In this document: positions 1 to 10,483 of the stretch, piece after piece
How positions within the stretch are numbered: position 1 is the stretch's first letter
Layout: each line of letters begins with the position of its first letter
From: Adineta vaga
Taxonomy: Eukaryota > Rotifera
Assembly: GCA_021613535.1 (NCBI GenBank)
Contig: CP075495.1
Coordinates: 11,284,001-11,348,000 of the forward strand
DNA: 64,000 nucleotides
Direction: 5' to 3'
Made by a program: the position numbers and the translations under genes
The notes under the pieces: model-generated
The model's database searches: none
Seen by the model: the letters and a program-made list of their open reading frames with translations, nothing else
Told to the model about the DNA's origin: nothing

Positions 1-323
1 TAATTGTTTATCATAATGTGTTGCACATGGACATTCATTTCGAAAGATCATATGACGATCAGCTGATGAAGATCGTGTATTTAAACTATATTGACTATCA
101 AGTTGTACGAATTGATTTTGTTTCTTTTTATCGTTTTTAGACTTATTTGATTTTCTTGAATTGTGAAGAACTTCATCCAATGGATTGCCTTCATCATCAC
201 TAACTGTAGCTATCTAAATAATTCAAATGAAAAATAAGTTCGACAATGATTCGCTATTGAAGCGAAAGAAACAAATCTCACATTTCGTTTTGATTTTACA
301 CGTTTCTTTATTGAAAAAGCCAT
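1..323 (-). CDS. Unknown protein, 5' part only (cut by window start)
   Basis: Reading the minus strand from an ATG at 323, a first exon of 14 codons (MAFSIKKRVKSKRN) ends at a GTGAG donor. A short intron (about 200-281) ends in TTTAG. The frame then continues open to base 1 with a hydrophilic stretch that is Ser-, Asp- and Lys-rich (IATVSDDEGNPLDEVLHN near its start) and later contains a CPCATHYD segment. No signal peptide, membrane segment or known domain is visible in about 80 residues. The very basic N-terminus could be nuclear or cytoplasmic. I do not recognise the family. The intron sits in phase, which supports a real gene. Confidence 0.6.
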
Positions 324-951
324 GTTGTTGAAAAACAAATTCTATTTGTTTGCTAGGCTGCTTGTTATTCAACAGATATTCACATACACCAGTGCTCACT
401 CTTTTATACGAGACTTCTTTTATTTCCCTACTCTCCGTTCTTTTTCGTCGTCAATAGTAAGAAGAGAAAAGAAGAAAAAAAGAAAGAGAGGTAGAAAATG
501 TCGCTAAGCGTGTCATACAACGATTGTATTCGAAATATTTTATAGAATAAAATAAAAGGAAATCAATTTCTATCGAATAGAATATATAAAATAAATATGT
601 ATCATATTGATTGTTTGATATGCGACTGTCATGGAGAAGTTTTCTGGTTATAGTTAGTTAATGAATTTATATGAATGAAGTAAAAGATTCATAGTAGATG
701 CTCTATAGATGTTATGTAAAATTTGAAATGTTGCAAGAATAAGTATTGTCGCACTCTTTTAACTCTTAGAAAAAGAAACTCAAGGTTATATTGTTCCCGA
801 TTTCCATATTATTTTATAGAAACAATGATAGAAAAACAGAACACACAAAGATTATTGTTATTCTTAGAGTATTTTCATTCCGTACCTTAAAAATCATACA
901 TAAAAACATATATGAATATTCAAGTTTTTTCTCTCTCTCTCGTAAGTAATT
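324..951. other. Intergenic, no gene seen
   Basis: AT-rich sequence between the 5' end of the first gene and the 3' end of the first DacB-like gene. A small + frame at 322-507 is Lys/Arg-rich low complexity without support. The stretch at about 925-940 (ctctctctct) is a short pyrimidine run. I see no RNA gene here. Confidence 0.6.
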
Positions 952-2515
952 CTATTTGAGTGTATTCAACAGATTCCATATTTTTTGACGCATAACACTT
1001 GTCGCACCATTATAATTATTTGTTATAATTGAAAAAACCTGGTCATTAATATACCCAGAATACGAGAGTACATTACTAATGAAACCACTTTTCATTCGAA
1101 TTCCATTTATTATTGGCAATGCACGTTCAAACGATGAAAACCATGATGCACGTTCTCGAACATTATGTAGAACACGAACGATTGCCCATGTTGTTATACG
1201 ATTTTGTGGCGATAAACCTGATCCATCTCTAGTAGCAACTGCTGTTGGTTCAATACCATGTTCACTATTACAGTATGTCGGTAGAACACGATTCATACTT
1301 GTATTCATCATATTAGCAATAGTTTTTATCAACACCTCACCATACATATTGATGCTTATTTGTTCAAACCAATAGACTATCTCACTCATCGGTGGTGATT
1401 CATATACATCGAGCATTATTCGGTTATTAGTTACGCCTTCATTAGTACGATAGCTAATTTTAATTGGCATGGATTTTGACCATTGCATACTTTGACGAAG
1501 TTCATCAGCAATGAATAATGCTGAATTCGGTACAGCACCTCCAATAGAGAAATTTTGTGGGGAATCAATACCTAAAGATCCACGTAAATAACCATGATTA
1601 CTATCAGGACCTAAATAAACATCAGCAAGATCTCCGCTACCAACAGAACCCGTGATCAGCTCATTTGTAAATGTTACTGATGGTGGTAAATTTTGATAGC
1701 CAACAAGAGTAACAGGACTTCCAACAGTTGAGCCGGGTGAAAGAAAAAGACGAAATTGATTTTCTCTCCAGTTCAGTGCACTACTGCCAGCTGCATAATA
1801 GTTTCTAAAATAAAATGCATTCTGTTAAAAACGACATAGCATTAAATTAGTTTTTTTACCCTAAGCCACCCCATGGATATCCATCCGGTACCGATTGTGT
1901 TTGGCCTGGCCACACACTTAGATCTACAATGATACCTCGACATTCTTTAATTCCTTTCCTTCTTATAGCATTTAGCCAACGTTCCATGATAATTTCACCT
2001 TTCGTCTCATTCCATCGCCAACTTCCTAAACTAGGATCACCACTTCCTATACATTCACAAAATATAAATCTTTCTCAAATCATCACTTCTATAAAAGAAT
2101 TCTTTCTCACCGACAATATAGATATAGCCATTGAGAATACCAAGTGAGTTAATATTACCTGAATATTGTAATAAAGTTTTGTATCGGTAATCCGTTCCCA
2201 AGTAATGGAGAGCAGCTGCGCCAGTCACACTTTTCATTGTTGACGCTGGTGAAAGTCCGAGATCTTTATTAAATGAAAATGTAATACTGCCAGTTGAGTT
2301 ATCAAAAATCGTTATTGAATAGGCTGCATTGAACAATTGCGGATCTTGCGTAAAATTTGTCCAGACGGCTGTGAAATTTAAATTTTCGATGGCATGTGTG
2401 CATCGTTGAATAAAAGACAGCGCAATAATAATAGTAAGAAATTGTATCTGAATATCAGTTCTATAAAATCTTTCTTGTTAGGATATCTTTTACTTACCTT
2501 CAGTCTTGATCCCAT
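952..2515 (-). CDS. dacB: Bacterial-type D-alanyl-D-alanine carboxypeptidase (PBP4/DacB, peptidase S13), copy A
   Basis: Four exons by hand: 2498-2515, 2111-2447, 1860-2046 and 952-1804, giving 464 aa, the usual DacB size. The N-terminus (MGSRLK then a hydrophobic run to about residue 20) looks like a signal peptide. All three serine-peptidase motifs are present: SxxK as STMK at about residues 75-78, SxN as SIN in ISINMYGE, and a KTG-type motif as KSG in RMKSGF near the C-terminus. DGSGLSPQN and GSGDPSLGSW are further DacB hallmarks. In bacteria this family removes terminal D-Ala and cleaves D-Ala-mDAP crosslinks of peptidoglycan. In an animal the enzyme would have to act on bacterial (food or symbiont) wall material, probably secreted or lysosomal; that role is inference. 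The three introns with GT-AG ends argue against bacterial contamination. It lies just downstream of a tandem copy on the same strand. Confidence 0.9.
1914..2219. repeat. Near-identical tract shared with 3809-4114 (copy 1)
   Basis: By eye this 306-bp tract matches 3809-4114 at every base but one (c at 2108 versus t at 4003). It spans the end of DacB exon 2, the whole 63-bp intron and most of exon 3. Outside it the two genes differ at many positions. The single difference is at position +3 of the intron donor (GTGAG here, GTAAG in the other copy). Confidence 0.9.
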
Positions 2516-2849
2516 CGTCAAATATAACGAATGAAATCATCACATAAAAATATGATGCAGTTTTGTAATCTCTTATCGAAATCATTTATTTGCTTATAAC
2601 AAAGGCCATACAAATCTTATACTTGTCAATATTGTGAGAATGCTAAGACTATATATTATTGCGTTTGATAAAAGAAAACCAAAAGAAGTATTACTTTGAT
2701 CTAGTTATCACTATGCGTTTATTAAAATATATATCGATAGAAATATGAAAACTCTTATGTTCTTTTTTCTTCACAACATAAATGGGAATATTACATCAAT
2801 GTAAATTTTATGTACATGTATATTGAACTTCTGATAGTACTTTTAAAAA
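2516..2849. other. Spacer between the two DacB-like genes
   Basis: AT-rich sequence of 334 bp that must hold the 3' end of copy B and the promoter of copy A. No further gene, repeat or clear TATA element was identified. Confidence 0.5.
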
Positions 2850-4419
2850 CTAGTTGAGTTTATCTAATAGGTCAAATATTTTTTGTCGCATAAGATTTCG
2901 TTGTCCATTAAAATTATTAGTAATGATTGAAAATACTTGATTATTAACATAGCCAGCGTATGAAAGGGCGTTATGAATATATCCACTTTTCATACGAATT
3001 CCATTGATAGTTGGTAATGCACGTTCAAATATTGGAAACCATGATGCATACTTTCGCACATTATACAAAACACGTGCGATTGCTCGAGTTGTGATGTGAT
3101 TTTCCGGTGATAAACCTGATCCATCTATGGTTGCTACTTCTGCCTGTACAATACCATGTTCTTTTTCGCAATATGTTGGTAATATTCTATCGATACTGGA
3201 GTTTATTTCATGAGCAATCGTTTTTACTAATACTTCACCATACATGTTAATGCTTACTTGTTCAAACCAATAGACTATCTCACTCATCGGTGGTGATTCA
3301 TACAAATCGAGTAGTATTCGATTACTGGTTACATCTTCATTAGTACGATAGATAGTTTTAATTGGCATAGATTTTGACCATTGCATACTTTGACGAAGTT
3401 CGTCACCGATATACAATCCTGAATTCGGTATAGCACCTCCAATAGAGAAATTTTTCGCTGTATCGATGCTTAATGTACCACGTAAATAACCATGTGTACC
3501 ATCAGGTGCTAAATATAAATTTGTACGATCTCCGGTACCTGTAGGACCAGTTACGATTTCATTAATTAATTCTACTGTTGGAGGTGAACGATCAACGTAA
3601 ACAAGAGTAACAGAACTTCCAACAGTTGGGCCGGGTGAAAGAAAAAGACGAAATTGATTTTCACGCCAGTTTACTGCACTATAACCCGTGCCATAATGAT
3701 TTCTGTATAGATGTAACAATACAATATTAAAAACAAATAGGTTTTGGAGCTCACCCTAGATCTCCCCATGGATATCCACTTGGTATTGTTTGTGTTTGAC
3801 CTGACCATACACTTAGATCTACAATGATACCTCGACATTCTTTAATTCCTTTCCTTCTTATAGCATTTAGCCAACGTTCCATGATAATTTCACCTTTCGT
3901 CTCATTCCATCGCCAACTTCCTAAACTAGGATCACCACTTCCTATACATTCACAAAATATAAATCTTTCTCAAATCATCACTTCTATAAAAGAATTCTTT
4001 CTTACCGACAATATAGATATAGCCATTGAGAATACCAAGTGAGTTAATATTACCTGAATATTGTAATAAAGTTTTGTATCGGTAATCCGTTCCCAAGTAA
4101 TGGAGAGCAGCTGCACCTGTTACAGTTTTTAGAGTCGATGCAGGTGCAAGACCGAGATTTTCATTGTAGGAAAATATACTATTGCCAGTTGAATTATCAA
4201 GAATAGTAATTGAAAATGTAGCATATGATAATTGAGGATCCTGTGTAAAATTAATCCATGCGGCTGAAAAGTTCGTATTTACTGCAGCATACGTCTGATA
4301 TTCAATAAATAGAGTATTGACAAGAATGAAAAGAATTTTCTAGAAAGCAAAGAGAGATCTTTTAATATATAAACTGATTTCTGAAAGTTTCGTTTCTTTA
4401 CCATTGCATATTGCTCCAT
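2850..4419 (-). CDS. dacB: Bacterial-type D-alanyl-D-alanine carboxypeptidase (PBP4/DacB, peptidase S13), copy B
   Basis: Four exons (4402-4419, 4006-4339, 3755-3941, 2850-3702) give 463 aa. Exons 1, 3 and 4 are exactly the same length as in copy A, and all introns fall at the same points, so this is a tandem duplicate. The signal-like N-terminus (MEQYAM then KILFILVNTLFIEY) differs in sequence from copy A. Catalytic motifs are intact: SxxK as STLK, SxN as SIN in VSINMYGE, KSG in RMKSGY. DGSGLSPEN and the YESPPMSEIV segment are also conserved. Both copies look functional. The start was chosen as the ATG that opens the 18-nt first exon, mirroring copy A. Activity on peptidoglycan is expected from the family; the role in the animal is inferred. 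Confidence 0.9.
3809..4114. repeat. Near-identical tract shared with 1914-2219 (copy 2)
   Basis: Second copy of the 306-bp tract, offset by 1895 bp. It includes intron 2 of DacB copy B. The edges are sharp: the sequences diverge immediately outside it (upstream gctgcacctg here versus gctgcgccag in the other copy). Confidence 0.9.
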
Positions 4420-4939
4420 TCGTATTGAATAATGTTGATATAGACACCTCGCTTGAAAGAAAGTTTTCTATTCTTTTTCTTATCAAGTGTACATATGATA
4501 AAGATTATTGAAAAGAGGCAAACGGATTAAATCATACTGAATAAATATCACCTGGTCACCTAAAACATGTAGGAAAGCAAATACTACTCTCCTTTTCTTT
4601 CACTCACTCATTCTTTGTTTTTCTTCATACACTCAGTAAAATATCGAATTGTTTTCAATCTATTTTTTTTCCATATTTACTTTGGAATTTCTCGCGACCA
4701 TTTACATTCATTTGTATATATATATATAGATAAGTGGACATGATCTTTTTATTTTTATTGCCAGTGTGAAAAGAGTTATACGTTTATGTTCAGTCTAGTC
4801 TCCTACTAACGAATGTTTAACAAGAAAATTATCCATTAAAGTGGTATCATATGACTTTATTTATCAAGAACATCACAAATGATCACCATTAACAAAAGAA
4901 AAACTATATAGCAGAATAATTTTAATAAAAACACATTTT
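4420..4939. other. Intergenic, no gene seen
   Basis: AT-rich spacer between DacB copy B and the glycosyltransferase. It contains a short TA dinucleotide run near 4714-4728. It should carry the promoter of copy B. No RNA gene was seen. Confidence 0.6.
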
Positions 4940-6786
4940 TCAGACTAATTTCAAAGTTGATTTTTTTTCTGTATTCTCATCTAGAGAATTTGGCGCATTT
5001 TGAACATATGTATATGATTGAACGTTTTGTTGATGTTGTCTTTGAGCATAAACAGCTTCACGAAAGAAACGAAATACATTGGAATCTGTATGACCAATTG
5101 TAAAAGCTGAATGTTGGATTAAAAATCGCATACTAACAAGAAATTGTTCAAAGCCAATTCGATGAAATGGATCAAAACATTGTTGTGGTGCTAAGACATT
5201 GTAGAGAATATCTCTTCCACGTAGATGTTCTCGTGCATATGGCTCATCTTTACCTTTCGAATTTGGATCTGCATAATCTCGAAATGATTGCATAACAGAT
5301 GTATCATCTGTCATTATAAAAATATAGTCAAATTTTTTCTTTTGACGCTGTTCTTCGTCAACAATGCCTTTAACATATAAGGAGAGATTACGCCAATGTT
5401 GATGTTTAGCCCAAAATGAATCTTCACTTGATTTATCACCTCGACGAATATATAAGCCAGCCAGTTTATCAAATACATTTTTATTCGACGAAATCGTATG
5501 TTTATCCGTTAAATAACTTGACCAATATTGAGCTAATACGCGTGTACCAAATTCAATACGTGGTGCATTTTGTGAACCAAAAAATAATACAAACATATAA
5601 CGAAGAAACGAACCAAAAACATAATCTTGCCAAGTTAATTTGTAATTTTTTTTTGTTACTAAGAGATCCGAAGAAAATGCATCAGGTTTATTCGTATTAA
5701 CCCATTCACCAATCGGAACATCTTTGGCACCTTTTGGAGCATAAATATGTTCATCAGAATGATCAGTGAGGATTTTAAAAGAAGAATCATAAGCAACCGA
5801 TGTTTTTTTTCGATCAAATAACCATTTTCGTATCGGTACATGATGATAGTCCATTTTCCAGAATTCGCTCGACGATAAAACACGATCTTCTGTATTATTT
5901 CTATTTTCCCACAAACCCTTGGTTGTTGCAATTTGTATTGCATTATTTTCTGTGTCAATAAGGTTTTTCATACTGATCATTTCAGGTTCGTTTTCGTATG
6001 CTGAACAAATTGAAATCGGAAGAAAATAACGTTTGATACCTTCACTTAAGAAATCGTCTTTTTCACCACGTTCACTACTGAATCGAGTACCACGTGGTAC
6101 ACCAATACGTGAACTATACAGTGTCTGACCGAATTGAGCAATAAAGCAAAGAACACGACTAAAGAATCCTGACCAATGTTGATGTAAAACAAACATAGAT
6201 CGTGCACGACAAATTTTTAATATTTCTTCTTTCTTCATTGATCCATGTTGGATTTCATCAACATGTGGAAATTGTTTTTCCGAAAGATATTTTAGCATTT
6301 CATCTTCAGCAATTTTATTCCATCGAATATCACCTTGTTCATCAAGCCAGAGAATAGGAGCATTTGACTGACGAAATGTTTGTTCATTATATGTTAAAGT
6401 TTCACTTATGTATTCACGTTTCACTCTCGATTTAACAAGTTCAGTAGGAGAAATCCTAGAATAATCAAATAACTTTCAATAAATTAGAGTTTAATATTCT
6501 GTAGAAAAATACATTGAATTGAAGTTAGTCTTAAAATGAAAAATATTTTCACTTACCTCACTGTACGAAATTGCAATTCAATAAGTTCATCGTACATTGG
6601 GGTATCTTTGAGTGGTAATGATGAAGTTGTTAATCGTTCATCTTTTATTGATGAAGAAGGATATACTCTATCGTCTGTAAGATATGGTTGATCGGCTGAA
6701 GAGGCCCATTTTCGGAATATATAGATGATAACTAGTGTACCAACTAGAAATGTAAAACCTCGAATAGCTGAGACACGAATGAGCAT
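4940..6786 (-). CDS. FUT8-like (GT23) type II Golgi glycosyltransferase
   Basis: Two exons, 6557-6786 and 4940-6455, join in frame through a split AGG codon and encode about 581 aa. Residues about 6-26 (AIRGFTFLVGTLVIIYIF) form one hydrophobic segment after a short basic N-terminus, the type II signal anchor of Golgi transferases, followed by a variable stem. The C-terminal half has the alpha-1,6-fucosyltransferase pattern: YIRRGDK at about 412-418 (donor-phosphate Arg pair), IMTDD at about 465, and FTIGHTDSNVFRFFRE near the end, which matches the FUT8 motif around GTFSSQV. The family transfers fucose from GDP-fucose to N-glycan cores. Overall similarity to FUT8 appears limited to these motifs, no SH3 domain is evident, and the substrate cannot be named. 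It could be another member of the fucosyltransferase superfamily. Confidence 0.75.
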
Positions 6787-7865
6787 GATGTTTTTGTATA
6801 GGAACCACCTACAAAAGAAAATGGCAAGAAAAGTTTACTTTATTTTTTAACTATTCTGCCATGTTACACATAATTTAAAAAGAGAAGAAAGAGAACGTCT
6901 ATTTCTATTTCTCCTTCGTCAGCATTGGTACCGTATGATGGATATAGAAAGAACAGAACAGAAAGAAGAATTCAGATCAACATGGCAACAGTAAAAAGAG
7001 TTATTGACAATTCATACAACACCAATAGAATTTCTTAACAAAGATCATGATTGATTGAATATGAGATGACATTTGTTGGATTATAGACTGTGAAAAAGAA
7101 ATTTTTATTGTCCACAATTATTAAATAGAAAGGTTTTACTATTTTTTGCGTTCACATATGTTAATTACGACAATAAACGTTGTTTTTCTCTTTCCGTGTT
7201 ATAAGTTTATTTCCTTCCTTTTCTACTTACAAAGAAATGATGAAATACAGAATGGTGCCTTTACTTCATATCTATCTGCATTGCTCTGTAGTAAAGTGTA
7301 TTTGATTGTCACATAAATATATTTTCCAAAAACAAAAAAGAAGAAAGAATTATCTTTTCTATTTGTATTCTATGTGAAAATGGAATTGCGTAACGAGAGT
7401 TGATTAACTAAATAACTATAATTTCGTATTTGTACAAGAGTTCTTTTTTGTCACATAATGTACCTAGCATTGGAACTAATGTTCAAGATATTTGAAATCC
7501 ATATCTTATAATGAGACTTCAATCCATTGACAATCGACTAAATATTCTCGCAGAAGAAATCACTAGTTATCAAATGTGAAATAACAGTTCAGGTCAACAT
7601 CTTTATTGAACAAAAGAAAGAAAAAGATAAATTGATCAAAACAATATCGTGACTTTATATCCATCGGATTTCAGTCAATCTTTCGCATAACAAAGTGAAT
7701 GATTTGCGTTCCATATGATAGGTTTGTTTGTCTTTTTGTATAATATACACAATAAAATCAAGGAAAGAAACAAAATCTAATGTAAGACATAAACACTCAT
7801 GCATACAAGAAATGAAAAAATCTGACAAATAAAGAGGTAGAAAAAAGAAGAGGACGAATCTCAAT
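6787..7865. other. Intergenic, no gene seen
   Basis: About 1.1 kb of AT-rich sequence between the glycosyltransferase start and the 3' end of the discoidin-type gene. It presumably holds the glycosyltransferase promoter and the 3' UTR of the upstream gene. Only short unsupported frames are present. Confidence 0.6.
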
Positions 7866-10483
7866 CTACTGCTCATAAACGAATACTTCACAAAGAACAG
7901 CAGTAAATAGTTTATTCCAACGATCAGTAATACCATCGGCTTCAATATAAACGAAACGGCCACGTAATGGACGTTGACATTGAAAATGAAGACGAGATGA
8001 AGAAGTCAATGCTTGATCAGTACGAGTTATAAAAGAACATAAATTAGCATTTTTGAAACGATATCGACGTGGACGATAATCAACATAGACATTATATCGA
8101 TCTAAATTTGCTAGATAATCACGATAAATCGACGATGACATCGAAGAATTAGTCGCTAAAATATATCAATAAAATTCTCATCTTATACATGTGTGTTAGT
8201 TTTTATTTAATACCTTTATTATTTGCATGCCATGTTCGTAACATGACACCAGCTATATTGGTAACATGACCTAAATCGACCATCCAAATTGGTTTACGAA
8301 CAAAATAATTATCAATTGTTGCACATTTCGACCAATCTAAGGATTCTTCTAAGCCATCAACAGCTAATGATGGATCACCATTGGTTTCTCTTGCACTACG
8401 AAATTTTAATTCACTCGTTCCACTCGATTGATGTTGACGATTTCGATCATTTGTCCAAGTTTGTTTTTTATAAGCCATATTTTCCACTATGAATAGAAAA
8501 AAGTATAAGAACGTTTGTTAAATATTAAGTTCATCTCTTAAATGTTTAGACATAAAAAGTATACTTACCACATTGAGCTTCACTATTAACGCGAAAATAA
8601 CCAGGAAAACAAGCACCTAAGAGAATCCGATATTATAGTGAGTATTTTTCTTTTTTATATAACAATCGATATACCTTGATGTGGACATCCTAGAATGGCT
8701 GCTCGCATACTAACATGATTGTGCCATTCCGTTGGATGTAGACGAACATAACGAGCAAAAAATGGTTCATTAAGAAAATGAATACGTTCACTATCACGAT
8801 CATTATTAGCAGAAAATTCCTAGATAAATAAAATTCATTATCAATATAAATTTCTTTCATATGAACGATTGAAAGAGAACAAACTTTTGGTTCAATTTGT
8901 GATTTATCTTTATAATAAAGCCATAAACGAGTATCATTTGAAAACGAAACTTTATATTTTGTAACCCATTGTTCTTGAGTTGTGTCACCTCGACCTTTCG
9001 TAATCAATGATGTTACTGTCGATGGATGACCCAAATCAAATTCAAGCCATTGATCATGTTCTAAACAATAATGTATAGATATTTAGAAAAACAAACATTT
9101 TCTTCTTTCAAACTAACTATATCGTTTTCTTGAACACCAGCCTTTGTTACTCATTAAATAGCCATCTTCTGGTTGACACGATGCACGACGACGATATGGC
9201 CATGATGTTGATGCACTAATTTTTCCGTATGGTGGTAAACCCAAGTATTGCTTACATTCTAAAATATGTGTTTATAAAAAATAAATTAGATAAAGAAATG
9301 AGTTAGAAATAAGACCTTGACAACCAACAATTTCTACACGTAATGATGGATGCGAATACCATTGAATTGGATGAAATTTAATGAAACGAGCAACGATAGG
9401 TTCGTCAAAATAGTTATGACGAACAGCATATGAGTCAGTATTAGCAGCAAAGACCTAATAAAATAAAATAAAATAAAATGAAACATCATTTTTCTTTATT
9501 CTTAAAGCAGATCAAAAAAATATAAATAGCATTAGTCATCTTTGATACCTGGGATTATATTTTATTTCCCTACGTCGACTAAAGACACCTCAAACTTTAC
9601 AAGGATACTAGATAATATTTTGTTCAAAGTCAAATAAGTCAAGGACAGTGCATCTCAACCATCTGTGTCTTTCGATTGGAGGTCAAAGAAATCAGAAGAA
9701 AATGTTGTACATAAAATTTAATACGTCTTCGTAACTGCTGGTTTTTATGTGCAATACAATTATTTCCGCTTTCTTTTATTGATAGATAATAATGAGAGAT
9801 ACATTTTTTTTCTGTAAGAAACATTTATGTTCGAGTATATGAATTCAAAATGGTGAGCTTTCTGAGTATTAGTATCCATCGAAGGTTCTCTTTCATTCTT
9901 TGATTAATATATATATATACAGCAATCATAAATACTAATTACTAAAACAATTTAAACTAAGAACTATCTTCTCATTATCATATCATACCTTTTGATTTCC
10001 ATATCGATCAACTAAATATTGCCATCGATAGGCATCAGTACTATAAGAGACCATAAAGGATATAACATATTCTTCTTTATTCGCTCGACCTTGAGTTAAT
10101 ACACCTGATATCTACATGAATGAAATATTTTTTTCAAAAAATGACCAATTGATTTTAAAAAGTTTCTTCTACACACTTTCGCTGCAATGCCCAAATCAAT
10201 TTGTAACCATTCTGAATCTGATTTATGTCGTGCACACCAAGCACGATCAGTAGGTTGATATAATCGAGCATTTTTTTCGTGACAATCTGAATCCCAAAGT
10301 GTTGACGATGCTGTTATTTGCCAATCACGTATTTCACCACTGATCATACCCAGTGGACCATTACATACTAAAATAAATCATGATTTTAATTACTGAAATT
10401 AATGTATAACAATTTCATCTACCTTGGGTACTAGCATCAATCGACTGAAACAGAACAATAAAATAGAAACTTAGCCAAATCAT
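7866..10483 (-). CDS. Secreted multidomain F5/8 type C (discoidin) and fucolectin-like protein
   Basis: About ten exons joined by GT-AG introns, from an ATG at 10483 to TAG at 7866, encoding roughly 530 aa. Exon 1 is a signal peptide (MIWLSFYFIVLFQSIDA). Domain 1 (about 22-170) has SGEIRDWQITASS, EWLQIDLG and FHPIQWYSHPSLRVEIVGC. Domain 2 (about 172-325) has GKISASTSW, QWLEFDLG and LHPTEWHNHVSMRAAILGC. Both follow the F5/8 type C consensus including the closing Cys. Domain 3 (about 340-530) has MVDLGHVTNIAGV and ends RGRFVYIEAD then LCEVFVYE, which resembles the fucolectin (FTP) version of the fold. Such domains bind cell-surface glycans or phospholipids, so an extracellular adhesion or innate recognition role is likely. 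No transmembrane segment is visible. Intron 3 is long (about 550 bp). Confidence 0.85.

Noticed and set aside
1929-2147. Plus-strand open frame with an identical copy at 3824-4042
   Set aside because: It is the antisense shadow of the two DacB genes. The identical translation only reflects the shared near-identical tract.
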